Shown piece by piece: positions 1-12,600 of a DNA stretch of 64,000 bases. The position numbers and the translations under genes are program-made. Each line of letters starts with the position of its first letter. Positions within the stretch are counted from its first letter, which is position 1. Under the pieces are notes generated by a model. It saw only the letters and a program-made list of their open reading frames with translations, was not told where the DNA came from and made no database searches. Source of the DNA: Diatrype stigma (lineage: Eukaryota > Ascomycota > Sordariomycetes > Xylariales > Diatrypaceae); NCBI GenBank assembly GCA_022225965.2, contig JAKJXP020000006.1, positions 62,001 to 126,000 on the forward strand, written 5' to 3'.

Positions 1-2505
1 CCAACCGCCCTTCAAGATAGCTGCATATGATTCAGCATTATGTGAAGAACACATTATGGAATTGGTAGCAGTGCAGATATAACTATGTAGGTACTTTTGT
101 CCGACCCAACAGCTGCTTTCCCTGTCATCTTTACGAAACCGGCATGAAGTGGAACGGCTACATACAACACACTCACCCACACCCTCACCACCTGCACTCG
201 TGGACCTCGCTTCATGTACGTGTCTACGTATGTAGGTACCCCAACCTGCCATGCCTACCTACCTGGTACAGACCCAGCATGAGCATGCCTGCCATGCTTG
301 CCATGCCTACCCTTGCCTACCCTACCCTTGTCTGCCATGCCTTTGCCAACGTGGACCCCCATTCAATCGGAAAGAAGACGTGACGAGATATTCCCTCGAA
401 TGGCCAACAGCTATTCTGCTCCTTACACCAGTGCCACCGGTGACTGACACTGCACCACAGCCAGCCCGGCCCAGCGTCAAGAATAATCGTCGTATCATTC
501 TTTAATACAGGGAGATCTACACGGCGATCTGTGTTCCCCTACTAGTGGCGGAACAAGGATATTTCACCGAGTCACATACATGCGGACCCCGAGTTTCTGC
601 CCAAGCAGCACCAAGAGCCATTCGTCCTCGGTGTAACGTCCAGAGCAAAGCCAGGCTTTGTTCCCCGCGAGCCTGAGGGGCGGCTGAGGGAAAACTACTA
701 TTACCGAGCATTCCGGTTGTATGAATAATCGTCTCTGCATACCTACCCCGTGTCAGCCACACCTGCGTGTATATTGCAACACTAGTCACCAAATAACATA
801 ACAGCCAGGTCGTAGGACGCAGACGCGATGGGCATGATTTGTTCCAGCATTCTCCCACATCAGCTCAAAGTTATGTGCTTTCTACGTATCGTCTTGTGGC
901 GTCACACCTCCCTACATAGGTAAGTCCTTACGACATCTCATTGCGGCGTAATCGGCTTTCGGGTCGGTAAAGTTTCGTATTAGGTATAATCCAGGTATAG
1001 GCACTAACACTCCCCATCCGGTCTACCCACTTACCTAGTCTAAAGCAGTATATATGCGCGAGCATGCCTTATATGGTTTCTGTATAGGTATATAGAAGTA
1101 GGTAGGGAGATGTTGGGCGAACTACTACGTAGAAGCTTGATATGCTCGATCACGGAGATATATCAGAGCACGATGCCCCCCGATATAGTCTCCCGCTATT
1201 TATACTTATCGACATGTCTGTAACTCTGTGCCTGCATAAGATGCCGGCTGCGCATCATCTTCCAGCAATGCAAACACGGAGCTGCCATGTTGACGATCCC
1301 CGTTGAAGCTTAAATGACCGTAGTGTTTACTCCTTTCGGCAATCATGACCGTTGAATGCGCCTGTCAGTTAATAAGGGACCCTTTGCACTGGGACTAGGA
1401 CAGGCACTGGGCGGGAAGAGGCGCAGAACACGATAGTCTAAATTGACTTCATCTTTCATGGCTTGCATCACCGCCATGTTGTGTAGACATCACAGCACAT
1501 TGGCTTAGGTCCAGAGCGCAATGTAGCGCAATGCAGCCCGACTCCGGGACAAAGTATTCCTTGTAGTATTCATACAGGTAGTACTATAGTATTACTGGTG
1601 CTGTTGGTATCATACTCGGATACGCGGACCAGTCTAGTTCATGCCAGTTCATGCCTACATACGATTTCGCGAGGGGATGGCATGTTATACTTCCAAGGCT
1701 CGTCAGCCACGTGGTACTGCCCACACCTAGGTAGATAGTGCTAGGTTAGTGTAAATTCTTAGGTTCATCCGGAAACCATCTGAACAATACCCAACCTACC
1801 TAGGCAGGGAAGTATATATCAGCTACCTATCTAAGTATGCCGAGTGGATATGACCTTAGGAGTGAAATTATAGCTGACTGAATGGTGTCACAAAATCAAA
1901 CTGACTGTATTACTTAGTTAGGTGACATATAAATCGAAAGCCAGTGCAAGATCACTGCATACAGGTAAGAAATGTAGGAAACCATGAAGCTTGAGGAATG
2001 CAGATAGTTGACAAGTACCTAGGTACCTAGGTAGGTAGGTAGGTAGCTATAACCATACGAAGTAGGTATGAATCCAACATCCAGTTAAGGTTCGTCCGAG
2101 GTTCTATGTAGTTAGCAGATTTTACACCTGCATCTCAAGCAAAAGTCAGGATTGCCGAACATAGATTTTCCATCGCGGCAAAATATCGGACCTACCCCGC
2201 ATTCCGATGCCGCAGTCCGAGACTCCCAATTTGGTGCCCAGGTGCCTAGTGGACATGATGTCAGCTAGAGGCAACTACATACAAGCACGGGCAAACGGTC
2301 TCTAATTTTTAATATGTCAACCATCCACTTTTCACCCAGACCCAAAGACATCATCTTCGACGTACTTCACGAATTCCTGATACCTAGAAGAAGAAAACAC
2401 ATCATAGCATCAACCTGAGACCGTCTAGTGATAGACCACCGGTTATATTGCATACCGCATACCACACGCACACGTTCCCCTTATTTTTACCTAGACATAA
2501 TCATC
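1..2505. other. Intergenic region without a recognisable gene
   Basis: I see no open frame here that resembles a known protein. The longest frame, 517-858 on the minus strand, has no recognisable motif. The DNA carries many short TAGG/TACC runs, for example the nested CCTAGG/GGTACC palindromes followed by a GTAG run around 2018-2045. The last part should hold the promoter and 5' UTR of the CIA2 gene that begins at 2506. Confidence 0.6.
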
Positions 2506-3324
2506 ATGGAGATGGAGAAGGACAATGCCAACCCCACCATCCTTAATACGTCACAACTTCCCACGAGGCACAACGCAGGGAAGAATGCGACAACAGATAA
2601 ATTGAGCGACCAGTTTTCGCAGAGCATTTATAACCTATCGAAGCCGTTCTTCGATGCCCTGTGCTTAGACAATCTAGACGATGTACTAGACGATATAGAC
2701 GCCAGTGATGGTTTCACAGTAGAGCCCATCGATGAGCAGGAGATCTTCGGTAAGTTTCGCTCTTACGGAATCGTTGCAAGACACGGGGGTTCCGGATCTC
2801 ACATGCATCTCATCTCGACAAGAGTAGATCATCTTGCGGATCAAGAAAAATACTCCTTGCACTGTCACCATCTACAACCCCAAATTCCAAATTAGCGACA
2901 CCTGGGCTTGCAGGTATTCAGCCGACCAGCTCGCTAACGCCTTACAGATCTCATATCGACGATCTCCGATCCAGAGCACCCCCTATCTCTTGGTCAACTC
3001 GCAGTCGTGAACCTCCCCGATATTCACATAAGCCCTTCACCCTCTAGTTCCGCTGACCCCAACACGTTGACGCGGGTACTCGTCAAGATCACACCCACGA
3101 TCACACATTGCTCGCTTGCTACAGTTATTGGTCTTGGCATTAGGGTCCGCCTTGAAAAGGCCCTGCCGCCCAACTACCGCATCGATGTCATGATCAAGGA
3201 GGGTACCCACAGTCAAGATGATCAAGTCAACAAGCAGCTAGCAGACAAGGAAAGAGTGGCTGCGGCTATGGAAAACGACACACTCAAAGGCGTTATCGAC
3301 AGAATGCTAGTTACTTGCGTATAA
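2506..3324 (+). CDS. cia2: CIA2 / MIP18-family cytosolic Fe-S assembly targeting factor
   Basis: This is the CIA targeting-complex subunit (FAM96/MIP18 family), which delivers Fe-S clusters to cytosolic and nuclear apoproteins. Two exons, 2506-2749 and 2948-3324, flank a 198 bp GTAAGT...ACAG intron and give 206 residues. The join restores the family core: DLISTISDPEHPLSL at the splice, then the conserved THCSLATVIGL segment with its reactive cysteine, and near the end NKQLADKERVAAAMEN, the most conserved signature of the family. The N-terminal 70 residues are polar and divergent, as usual in fungi. I chose the ATG at 2506 (context ATCATCATGG) over an in-frame ATG at 2428, whose extra 26 residues look like leader sequence. 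The gene is isolated, with about 6 kb of gene-free DNA downstream. The family call is firm and the exact start less so. Confidence 0.85.
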
Positions 3325-6300
3325 GTAGCGTTACACTCAACCAAGAGCTTATTCGGAGACAAGGGACACAACGACATTCCGTCGACCGATATGATCCTAA
3401 GACCTTTATTGCGTCACAGATGCTAGCCGGGCCGGCTATTTACCATATTTGGAATGGCCAGTGAGTACTGGCTGCCATGATGTGTACAAGGATGCCATCA
3501 ATATCAAGCTAGGTGTATCGCAAGCCTATCAATACCTATGAAAATGGCGAGACGGGAAACCTTTCTTGGTGCATACACCATGACTCTCGAAGTAGGACGC
3601 TTCTGAGGTCGTGGTGCCAAGCTTTGGGGGGGAACACCTCCCAGATCCGGCGTTCGCCTCATCGGGCGAGGCATAGAGAAAGGCCTGAACTCAAAACTCC
3701 CTTTTTTGTTGCTGGTAGCACGACTGTCCACTATCCCAGCGTCTAGGAGATAGTCTATTTTACCCCCACGCTTGATAACTCACCGAGCTTTCCCAACAGT
3801 GGAGGTCCTGGCTTTCCTTGCACTCTCAATTAAGAAGTCTATCCTCTTGTGTTTGGTGAAGATACTTCTCCGTATCTTGACCTCGTCAGGTATTTCTCGG
3901 GGGAATCATCTATGTGGCCAATCAACCTCGCATCATAATGCCAAAAAAGACACTCTTCTTGTCGATCAAATCGATATCAGAACTTCCCGGCCTCGTTTGC
4001 AACGAGTCCTCAACAGGCCCAAGGTAATACTAGTAACCGAAAGGCATTGGATTCTCACTAATAAGTATTGTTCTCTTTTTCAACATCCGGTATCGATCAA
4101 GATATGATCTAACCTTCAATACCACCCGGACTAAACAAGGCTTCAATGCTTCCATCAATGGAAGTGGGTGAATGTCGATTTCATTCATCGATTCCATGGT
4201 TCCGGTTCTACTTGCACATCGACCCTGAATGGTGGTGCTGTATATGGGACGGCTATTCACGGAGCCAGACAGGGTTATCCCTCTCGGCCTCATTCCGAGG
4301 ATCCATGTTACTCAAATCGGGTTCCCGTCTAGTCGGATAACCTAGGACCAACTATGCAATCGTACACAATCCCATAGACAGCAAAAGGACAGTGGTACAC
4401 ATGTGGCTGGATCAGATAATATTCAATGTGCCATGCATCTGACCTTCTAGGTATACACTCACCATTCCTGAAGTCTGTTCTGTATCCTGATTTGCTATTG
4501 CTACGGGTTTCTAGAACCCTAGGGCTGTTGTGTGTAGAATATGTCACCTGCATATTTTCGTATGGAAATGCAATGCAACACATCGCATTAGCACACATCT
4601 CCCGTCTCACCTATGCTCTGTCGCCTATGTCGTCTCGCCTCATATCGCCTAGCCTTTCCGTCAGACCCCACTACCAAGCTGTAGCCGCCAGAAGTTATCA
4701 ACAATGCATATCCATTATCAGAGTATTGCTTCCTAATAGCTGTATTTGTGATGCTGTACCATTCTAGGCTTGTGCACACATCGTGCTGGAGTTGATACCA
4801 CCCCCCACGGCTCAGCCAAGCCTTGCGTACGTGGATCTTGTCTAAAACCCACGTTTCCTCTGCTACTCCTATTATAGAATCATACCCGGTGTATGTTTCT
4901 AGCTAGCCACTTCCACGGCACCCTTGCTAAAGTTCTCGAAGTTGAATGGCGACCTGGATCATTATCCCGGTTTTGTGATTTTCCTCCGATCACGATAGCA
5001 AGGAGGGGAACAATTTCGAGACGCAAACCGTGGTAACTACCGAGACCTACCGTAGTGATGGCTACTACGTCGATATCTTCATATGTGGCCATCCAAAGCA
5101 CACACGAAGCAAACGATGCATACTTGAAACCGGCCGCGATGTCACGGATGTAGGATAGAAGGTGTGGTACCGAAGCTTTCAGCATTATCATCACGTCCAT
5201 CAAGCATACGCACATGCCATGCAATGCAAGCCCGCCTCCATAATCAACATGCCTAATCGGAGGATGTCCCACGCACACTTGCCTTGAAACTACCGAGAGA
5301 GGGTGACTATACCCACTGGAGTAAGAGCAGGTAAGCCCTCTGTCGGCTCGGCTGTCAAGTTTCCCCCGCAGTCAACGCCATCCCTTTGTGTGCCGCCCGT
5401 TCTTTCTATGGAACTTCTCGAAGGACCTGGGTAGTATTCGGAGCGGGGTGATTGGCCTTGGTGAGAATGATACAGCATACGACATCTCAGTCATCACCAC
5501 TTCTATTATGGAAGCTACCCCAAACATACCTGGAGCGCTGCTGAAGTGAAGGGTTGTGATCCTGGGTTATGCTCTGTCACGATGGTCTCCCTCCACCGCT
5601 AGGCCCGTCAATCCAACTTCCGCTTTCTACGGTGATATAGGGCTTCCAGACTCTGCTCATCAGCAGAAAGAAGATATAACCCCCCCCCCCAGTTCCACTT
5701 TCCCCGCTGCCCCTTTCCGTTATCAGTTATCGGTAAAGCCCCTCAGGGGAAATCAGGGCATGACATGGTGATGTGACGGAGCGTCCCGTGAAAACCACAC
5801 TGCTTGCTCCGTCTCCGTCTTCGTGAATTCCTCGGAATGGTACGAAAAAGAAACATGGGCCGGGCCGATTGTTGGGAGGGCTTTCGCAAACACGTACGGC
5901 AACAACGTAGGACAGGCACATGAGCATCTAGTCCTACACTTGTTTGAGACAGAACCAAGTCTCTTCTTACCTGACCGAGCGAGCAGCCTCCCCCCTCAAC
6001 GCCAGGCCTACCTACATACGATCAACAAGGACCCCCTTTTGGTATTTTGGAGAAGGGGGGGCAAAGGAGGAGGGAGGGGTGCTTTTGGGGAAGGGAGAGG
6101 AAGGGCACCTACCGGTCATGACCCCGTACCTCGGCGTGCAGACCCAGGGGCCTACGGAGTCGAACCTAACCCTATGAGGCTTCTCGAATGCGACAACCGG
6201 GTAGTACCGCGATGAGGATACAGGCCCTTGCCTCCCTCGCTGTCTGGCTTGCCCAAGAACTTCTAGAAGGTTGCTTTCTTGGTATAGACGGACAACACAG

Positions 6301-8280
6301 CGATGTCGCGACGAGTATGCCGCGAGCTGCCTAGTTACGCTATCATATGCTAATGGCTAGGTATGCAGTTAGTTAGCATCATGCTTGGTACCATGCTAAC
6401 TATCCTACGACAAAGTATCATGCGGTTCGGTTATAGTCACAATCAATCTCCATGTAGATATGCGAGTGTCTGAGTACGCGTGCATGCATACCTATACATA
6501 TGTCGCTTGTTAGTTGATACGTCTCTCGGCATCTTCTACGTATCTAGCTACAATGTAGACTACACCATGACTTATCACCACGTCAACAAGCGTCTATCGG
6601 ATCTATCTATAACGGGTATTTTGTGTTATTCGGTGTCATGGTCATGCCAGGGTCTTTTTTTCTCCTTCTGTGTCTTATGTCGCTTGTTCTAGTTTCACTT
6701 GGCTTTTGCTTCGGGCTAGCTTCAGTACATACTTTGGTTTGTCAAAGTTATCGCAAGTTATGATGGCCCCATGTAAGACCTGAGACGAGCGCTATTACTT
6801 GTACATCCGGCTGCTTGAGTTCATTCACTATGGTAGCAGTAGCACGCCATCAGCCCATTTCCAGTCGATCTGCGACTATTTCTGTAGACCGAACGACGAA
6901 GATGATGGGACGGACTACAGACGAGACGAAACATATGTATGTATGAGAGTACGCATGTTGGTTATTCCCATTAGTCTAGTTTAGGTTTCTGGATATATGG
7001 AGTTGGGTGGCTGCATAGTGCTGCGAATGCTTGCTTTGCTTGGTTGCTTGAGCCTTGTGGGTTGGCTGTCAAGTCAGTGAGGTGAGTGTCTAGGCATGTT
7101 CCGGCCCTGCCCGTCGCCCCTCCCCCCTGTCTTGCCCTGCCAAGTGTTTCTTTCTACCATTCTTCTCTCCTTCTTGGTTTTTCCCCATCATCAAGAAACG
7201 GGATATGCGGAGATACAATACAGACCTGGTTGGAACCCGTGCTGCATATACCTACATACATAGATTGATACACAATGAAGAATGCAGGCCCTGAGCTAAG
7301 CCGACCGAAAAGCACCCCTTGACTGCTTCCGTACATAACTTCGCACATAGCTATCGCGATTCCGACTCACTATGACCGTGCTGGTTCTACTAGTAGGTAT
7401 ACAGGCGATTATCCGAGCGTGAATATAATATAGGGCAAGGATATTGGTTAAGTATGTACATCTCCGGACGAAGGAGGGGAGGGGCTTTCTCTGTCTTTTC
7501 TTTTTTTCCTATTGGAAGAAAGCTTTGGCTACCAACCCATACGCCCGTGTGTTTGTCTCCCACCCTTCGTCCGGTCGGCTGGCTGCCCACATGGTGGGAG
7601 ATGGACAGGGTACCTGGTTTTGGCAGCGATAGGTCATATGTAGTTATGTCACTAACTTTGCCCTGACCAACTACTTGACGAAAACTAAAACTACCCTGTC
7701 CGCCTCCCAGAATTTCGTTCCAAGTAGGCAATTGTGTACGAAGCAGACTAAAGTCTGTGTTAGTTAGGCAGTGTCAAGTTCGGGTTGTTGGTTTCTGATC
7801 GGAGCCGCTCCGACAACCCCCGACACCAACGACAGACAGGCACACAGGCACACAGACACAACAGACAGACACCCGCGACCCGACCGACCTCTGCTCCCTG
7901 CCTCCCTGCCCTGCTCTGCCATCGCGGCCCTCGTCTGGGTAGCCTTCCCCGCCGGGCCCGGTCCTGTCCCGGTCCCGGCCTTACTCAGGTACTTTAGCAC
8001 AGCCACAGCCCCTGGCCCCTGCCTATCACTTCGTATAGCCGGTGGAATGGTTGTTCGATTCCAAGTTCAAAACCTGTTGCGTCCGTGAAGGAGACAGAGA
8101 AGAAGCAGGGCAGGGTAGGGCAAGGTAGGGAAAATGCAAGGGGAAAAGACAGGAACAGGGTGGAGGGAATGACTAAGGTCAACCAATATTATAGCAAACT
8201 ATAGACTACCTAGACGCCGGAAGAATAGAAACATCGTGTTCTCGAAGGGCTAACTACTACCTCACTAGACACGTTTCCGT

Positions 8281-8331
8281 ACATCGCGCGCATCGCGCAT
8301 CGCGCACCGCACATCGCACATCGCACATCGC
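8281..8331. repeat. Heptamer tandem repeat (ACATCGC type)
   Basis: Seven imperfect copies of a 7 bp unit of the form RCAYCGC follow each other. The GC-rich tract lies in gene-free DNA and has no open frame of interest. Confidence 0.8.
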
Positions 8332-8369
8332 AGCCATCACAATACGTAAGTACGTACTGTAGGTAGCTA

Positions 8370-8390
8370 GGCCAGCCAAGTTGGCTGGCC
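8370..8390. repeat. Perfect 10 bp inverted repeat with one-base spacer
   Basis: GGCCAGCCAA and TTGGCTGGCC flank a single G. AATACG at 8341 and CGTATT at 8390 form a looser outer pair, and TACGTAAGTACGTA just before is itself nearly palindromic. Confidence 0.8.
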
Positions 8391-8667
8391 GTATTAACTG
8401 CCCCTGCGTCCTGTGCTAAATCGGTATCCTGTCGCATCGTATTGATCGTGGGGCCATGCCGATCACATCATCATCATCATCGCGTATCGACTGCCAAAGC
8501 CTTCCAAGGAATAGATACGCTATGCAGTTCAGCACGCGACTAGGTAGTTTATGTCGTGAGAATCAATCAATGCGACGAGCGGATTCCTCGATACATCGCG
8601 TGTAGTTAGGCAGTCAGGGTATTGGCTTGAGGTGGGAATATGCCGAAGCGACGTAGACAGACGGACA

Positions 8668-8670
<3 letters not shown>

Positions 8671-8701
<31 letters not shown>
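8671..8701. repeat. AGGC tetranucleotide microsatellite
   Basis: Seven and a half uninterrupted AGGC units follow a degenerate ACAG/ACGG lead-in. Confidence 0.9.
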
Positions 8702-9682
8702 TAAGTAGGTCACGCGACAAGTTTCTTGTTCCCATCGATTGCATTCTTCTCTTCTCGCCGTGTCTCCCAAGTAGAGAAAAAAGGGGGAGGAGAACTTGTA
8801 AGAGAAGTTGCGGGTGAGATGGGATGAAACGACAGAGACAGATGGAGGTATTGGCAGATAGGTAGGTTAGGTAGATGTAACCAGACAACTTAACTCAACT
8901 CAAGTGAACAATTGACCTACACCACCATACAATGCAATGCAATGCACTGCGCAACCTGGTGGAAATGCAATCGATGCAAGCAATGGCTGGGGAAAAGTCC
9001 CCCTTGGATTCAAGTCCACCCAACGCAGTTCATCTCACCAAGTACGCTGTCGATGATGAAAATCGTTCCCCTGCCCTGCCTTTCTCGTCCCGGTTCCCTT
9101 TCCCTGTTTTCTTTTACATACAGGCCTTGATACTATGTTATATGTTTCTAGTCTGTCATTCGCATTTGGAGTTGTGGATGCCCAACGGCTATCTGATCGA
9201 TTACCTGGATATTTATGTTCATGTCCTGTGTAGAGGAAGGCGACAAGTGGTGCATACTAGATACGTAAAGGAGAAGGAAGGGAGGGGGTGCTATTTGTAT
9301 AGGTAGGTGTCAAGCTTAGCCTAGGTGGTAAGTCGTTATCTACTCCAAATCACCATCGCCATCAGTGATCAACACCCCTCAGCTACTTGAACAAGGCAAG
9401 GAAGTAGGGAAGCGAACCCTTTCCATTAATTGTTTTTCTCATTTCATACACAGGTAAGGCCTGATTAGATACAACGATGCCGTACTTCCAGCCACGCATA
9501 CTCACGTACATACCTACATAGGTACCTTCTATGTCTGGCCAGGTAATATGTAATCGACGAATAGATAGCCCCTTGGTGATGACCTGGACATTTGTTTCAC
9601 GCGGCCACCACATGGAAACTTACTATCCATCCTCTCAAGTCCCCTTATCTTCCTCCCTCATTCGCTCCCAACGGCACTCACT

Positions 9683-12600
9683 TTAAGGACCACCCAGCGT
9701 CCCGCTCTCTAACAAACTCTGGTAGAACTCCGGCTCAAGGAACTTCGCCACACTGACATCCTCACTAAGACCCTTGCGTCTCCGGGTCTTCAGGACAAAA
9801 TCGCGGGCGGTAGCCTGGGCGTCGGCAGCTTGCAAAGGTCTCACAATAGCGGCGCGATCGAGGGGATCGCCGGGGACCTTCTGCCAGCGGTCGAATACGA
9901 GGCACAGGGCCGCCTGGCCCTGGGTCTGGATGCGAACGTCGGTCTCGAGGCCGAAGGCGTCGATGACGGGGACGAGGCCGTGGACGCGGTATAGGGGGGT
10001 ACCCGCCACGGGGCCGTCGCTCAGGACGTGGCCCCGGCGGCGCGCCAACGCCGCGTACACGGCCGCCACGCTGTCCTGCGGGCCCGTCATCGTGCAGGAG
10101 TACAGCGGTTCCATCAGGCGCGGGGACGCCATCAAGAACGCGCTGTAGCACGCCCGCCGCGCCGTCGGGATCACCTGGCCGCCACCCCGGAAGATGGCCT
10201 CCTGCGCTAGCGACGCGTCCATGATGCGGAACTTGGTGTTGCGGATCGCTGTAACCCAGAATATTAGTAAGAAAGGAAAAGAAAAGAAAAGGGGGTGATG
10301 TCGTTAGTCAGGCATCAGTCACATCATCAGTCATCCATCATACAAGGGGTCGGGACCGGGTAATAGTGACAAGTAGCCGCGATAAAAAGGGGCGTAGTGG
10401 TTGGTAGGCACACAACAGGTAAATCGATATATCGAAAAATCCAAAAGCACGTCAAGACATGGATGGAATGGGTTATAGCAAGAGCGGCACTAGCCGCCCT
10501 GGGATGCCTTGGCAGGAGTACGCGAGACGGGTTGGATATGCATATGCAAGTGACAGGGCCCATCGACGTCTCTTGGTGTTTCTGTGCTTCTGCGCAATGT
10601 GATTGCAGCTACTAAGCGGCAATGCAACAAGATGCGAGCTCATAGATGAGGGGGTGGGGGTCAACACCCTAACATCAGCACAGCGTTCCGTCAGAAGCGG
10701 GCGATGGCACAATACGCTATTGACAACGGAGCATAATCGTGGGAGTCTGGGCTTGGCTAGATAGATAGATAGATAGGGCGGAGGCGGCCGACCGGTAGAA
10801 GCAAAGGGGGGGATGTTCGCCGTATTTGCCCGCAATACATGATATACGTGCTTCGTTTTTCTGTCGGTTTGCCACAACCTAAGATGTTTGTAGTATGGAC
10901 TCTAGGGAACAGTCCCCCTAGAGTGGCAAAGAACGACAAATGAAGGCCAATACGCCGTCTACTAAGCCGGGTGCTGGAGGGTATAAGAGGGAAGGGTCTA
11001 GATAAGTACGCCGGGATGAAGGAGACAACTTTTGGTGCTTGCGAACGTGACGAAACTGAGCAAGGAAAGGTTAATGAACTCACGCTCTTCACATAATGGA
11101 CCCTCGCGTGCCGCCCAGCTGAAGCCCTGTCGAATGGTTTCCCGTACCGTTCGCAATAACGATTTATCGACCTGCCCAGATGGTTAGGTGACATTAAAGA
11201 TTGACTCGCATGGCAGATTTCTAGAAAGTTGAGGCTGAATTGGTGGACGAAAGAATTGCCGCTTTGGGGTATGCGATGTAACCCTCCAACTCGTAGAAAA
11301 GGCCGTTTCATTGGCCGCGGCTCAAATAGTGTGCATATCCAAGAAGAAGAAATGGGGGAGAATTAGTAATGGACATACCTCCGACGGCAGCGTATCGTCT
11401 TGCAAGATGTTCGGCCCCCTCTCATCCGGTCCGAAGGCCCAAATACTCCGCGCGGCCAGCTTGTCCCACTCGTATTTCTCTTCGAAGAATTTGGCGACTT
11501 TGCGAGCGCCATCGCTCATCTTCACATGGCCGCTTTCGATATCTTCTGCAATGCCGTCGTCAAGGGGCTCCGCTACCATGGTGATCTTGTTCTTTTTGTT
11601 AGGGGTAATGGCGTAGCACTTAGTAGCGGACATTTCATCGACTGTTTCGCAGAACCGGGTGACAGGATCGGAGACTTTGATCTCCATGTCGGCGTATAAC
11701 CGCCGCAGGTCGTGCAATACGCAATCCATGTAGAGCTCTCCAGTGCCTAGGATGATGTGTTCCCCAGACTCTTCGACCTTGGTAGTAATTAAGGGGTAGC
11801 TTTTGTTGATTTTCCGTAAACCGTCCAGCATCTTTGGCAACTCGGAGGGGTTGATAGGCTCTACGGCCACCTTAAGGACCGACTCGGTGAAGTGCGTTAC
11901 AGGCTTGAAGATATATACGTCTTCGTCATCTTCGAGCTTCGGAGGCACCAAGGTTGCTGATTTCACTATTGAATTGTCAATACCGCCCAGCAACGCCCAG
12001 TTGCCCGCGGGAATTCCGCTCGTCTCAACGTTATATCGCGTCTCGGCAATAGAGACGCTCGTGATCGTAGCCATTGCCATATCCTCCTCATCGTCAATCG
12101 AGTATCCCTCCCCAAGAACTCGCACCTGCATTCCTGGCCGGGCGATTCCACTCATGACTCTCCCTAGGGAGAAGAAGCTCTTGGCGTCCGGTGTACTGAA
12201 TAGCTTGGTGACATGAACCACTAATGGGCCATCCTGGTCGCACTTCTTCATCGACTCTGCCACCTTGCTATCTAAAGGACCAGTGTAGTACTTCTCCAGC
12301 TTGCGCTCCGCTGCTTCTAATGGAGACGGGATGTGCTTGACGATCATGTCAACGAATCCGGTCGACGGGCCGAAGAATTGTTCGCAGACCAGCCTAAGCA
12401 ACACGTTCGCGTCTGTCCGTAGCTGGGAAGGCTTGAGGACTATGCCAAGGGTCTCTAGCAGGCCCTTGAGCTGGGCCGGATTCTGGCTGATGGTATGTGA
12501 AAAGAGCTTGTATATGGGTTCCAGTACAAAGTTGATGAACGACCTCTTCGCGCCGTCCTCGCCCGGGAGGGGTTTCCGGCTGAAAGTCCTCTTCTTAGGG

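Larger units (their letters stand above)
3325..9682. other. 6.3 kb intergenic region with repeats and possible gene remnants
   Basis: No intact gene is supported. From 3327 to about 3750 there is a run of plus-strand frames that could be joined across a GTGAGT donor at 3461 and a CTAG acceptor at 3511-3512, but the frame then meets a TGA at 3604; I do not recognise the product. The rest holds simple repeats: a heptamer tract at 8281-8331, a 21 bp palindrome at 8370-8390, an AGGC tract at 8671-8701 and CAATG units at 8930-8951. A CCCCCCCCCC run lies near 5681 and purine-rich tracts at 6050-6105. Confidence 0.5.

Noticed and set aside
5823..6215. 130-codon plus-strand frame
   Set aside because: Contains a purine-rich low-complexity run and no domain; likely chance.
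11311..11616. Plus-strand frames across snu114
   Set aside because: Shadows of the minus-strand Snu114 exons and intron.
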